Shown here: positions 5,247-5,487 of the stretch, in pieces
Numbering within the stretch: position 1 is the stretch's first letter
How the letters are laid out: every line of letters starts with the position of its first letter
Program-made: the position numbers and the translations under genes
NCBI GenBank assembly: GCA_028749105.1
Contig: JAQUQF010000136.1
Location: 1 to 5,487, forward strand
Source: Acidobacteriota bacterium
GTDB taxonomy: Bacteria > Acidobacteriota > Aminicenantia > UBA2199
Reading direction: 5' to 3'
Length of the DNA stretch: 5,487 bases
The notes under the pieces: model-generated
What the model was told of the DNA's origin: nothing
What the model saw: only the letters and a program-made list of their open reading frames with translations
Database searches by the model: none

Positions 5247-5487
5247 ATGAGTAAAGCGGAAAAGTTTTGGGACGGACTGGCAGACAAGTTTGATGCGCGA
5301 GATAAAAATTTCGAAAAGACTCACAGCAAGACCATCGAAAACACCAGGAAATATCTCAATGCCGGTGATATTGTCCTGGATTACGGATGCGCGACGGGAA
5401 CAGCCGCCATCGAAATTGCCGGCAATGTGCAAGCGGTTTATGGCATCGACATATCCTCCAAGATGATCGAGGCCGCAAAAAGAAAAG
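5247..5487 (+). CDS. Class I SAM-dependent methyltransferase (N-terminal part, cut by window end)
   Basis: 80 codons are visible before the window ends. Residues 1-40 are a polar helical lead (KFWDGLADKFDARDKNFEK). Residues 42-52 (IVLDYGCATGT) are methyltransferase motif I, the SAM-binding loop, with Ala for the usual second Gly of GCGTG. The post-I acidic strand VYGIDISSKMI follows, with Asp68 expected to bind the SAM ribose. This supports a Rossmann-fold methyltransferase; the acceptor substrate, decided by the missing C-terminal part, cannot be told. AAAGGA (5233-5238) gives 8-nt spacing to ATG 5247; an in-frame ATG at 5238 is too close to that site. It follows the TrpF-like gene by 70 nt. 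GC content by hand count is about 47 percent, well below the genes to the left. Confidence 0.88.
   Translation, partial: MSKAEKFWDGLADKFDARDKNFEKTHSKTIENTRKYLNAGDIVLDYGCATGTAAIEIAGNVQAVYGIDISSKMIEAAKRK

Noticed and set aside
1..5487. tRNA, rRNA, CRISPR array, insertion sequence or attachment site
   Set aside because: I found no cloverleaf-like segment, regular direct repeats, transposase motifs or terminal inverted repeats on either strand.

Overview
This 5.5 kb window is a compact, GC-rich bacterial segment. It holds six complete protein genes, a gene cut off at each edge, one doubtful small ORF, and no RNA genes, insertion sequences or CRISPR. Gene density, Shine-Dalgarno sequences and sigma-70-like -10 boxes indicate a bacterium. 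Two proteins have export signals. The cysteine-containing exported protein at 210-782 reminds me of families common in anaerobic or poorly cultured lineages such as Aminicenantes/Acidobacteriota-like bacteria. That placement is a weak guess and no marker gene here fixes it.

Left part (1-2229, + strand): the tail of an unidentified gene is followed by a likely three-gene operon. It encodes an exported Cys-motif protein (210-782), a zinc-less MDR quinone oxidoreductase-type reductase (798-1823) and a small four-helix membrane protein (1807-2229). The gaps are 15 nt and then a 17-nt overlap, so the last two are probably translationally coupled.

Middle (2230-2517): a convergent spacer of about 290 bp. 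It carries a good intrinsic terminator for the leftward operon and a coding-like 39-codon minus-strand ORF that may be a gene remnant. Leftward operon (2518-4363, - strand): a DUF1232/YkvA-type membrane protein is followed after 25 nt by an exported alpha/beta-hydrolase (esterase-like, intact Ser-Asp-His candidates) with a C-terminal helical/TPR extension.

Right part (4364-5487): an AT-rich divergent promoter region separates the leftward operon from a TrpF-like (phosphoribosylanthranilate isomerase-related) gene at 4520-5176. That gene appears to be leaderless. It keeps the catalytic Cys and Asp but lacks the SPR-type Arg that recognises anthranilate, and it is not in a trp operon. A class I SAM-dependent methyltransferase, cut by the window end and clearly lower in GC, follows.

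I see no single obviously new multi-gene system. The most interesting items are the divergent TrpF-like enzyme with its apparent leaderless start, the exported protein/reductase/membrane-protein operon, and the coding-like remnant in the convergent spacer.
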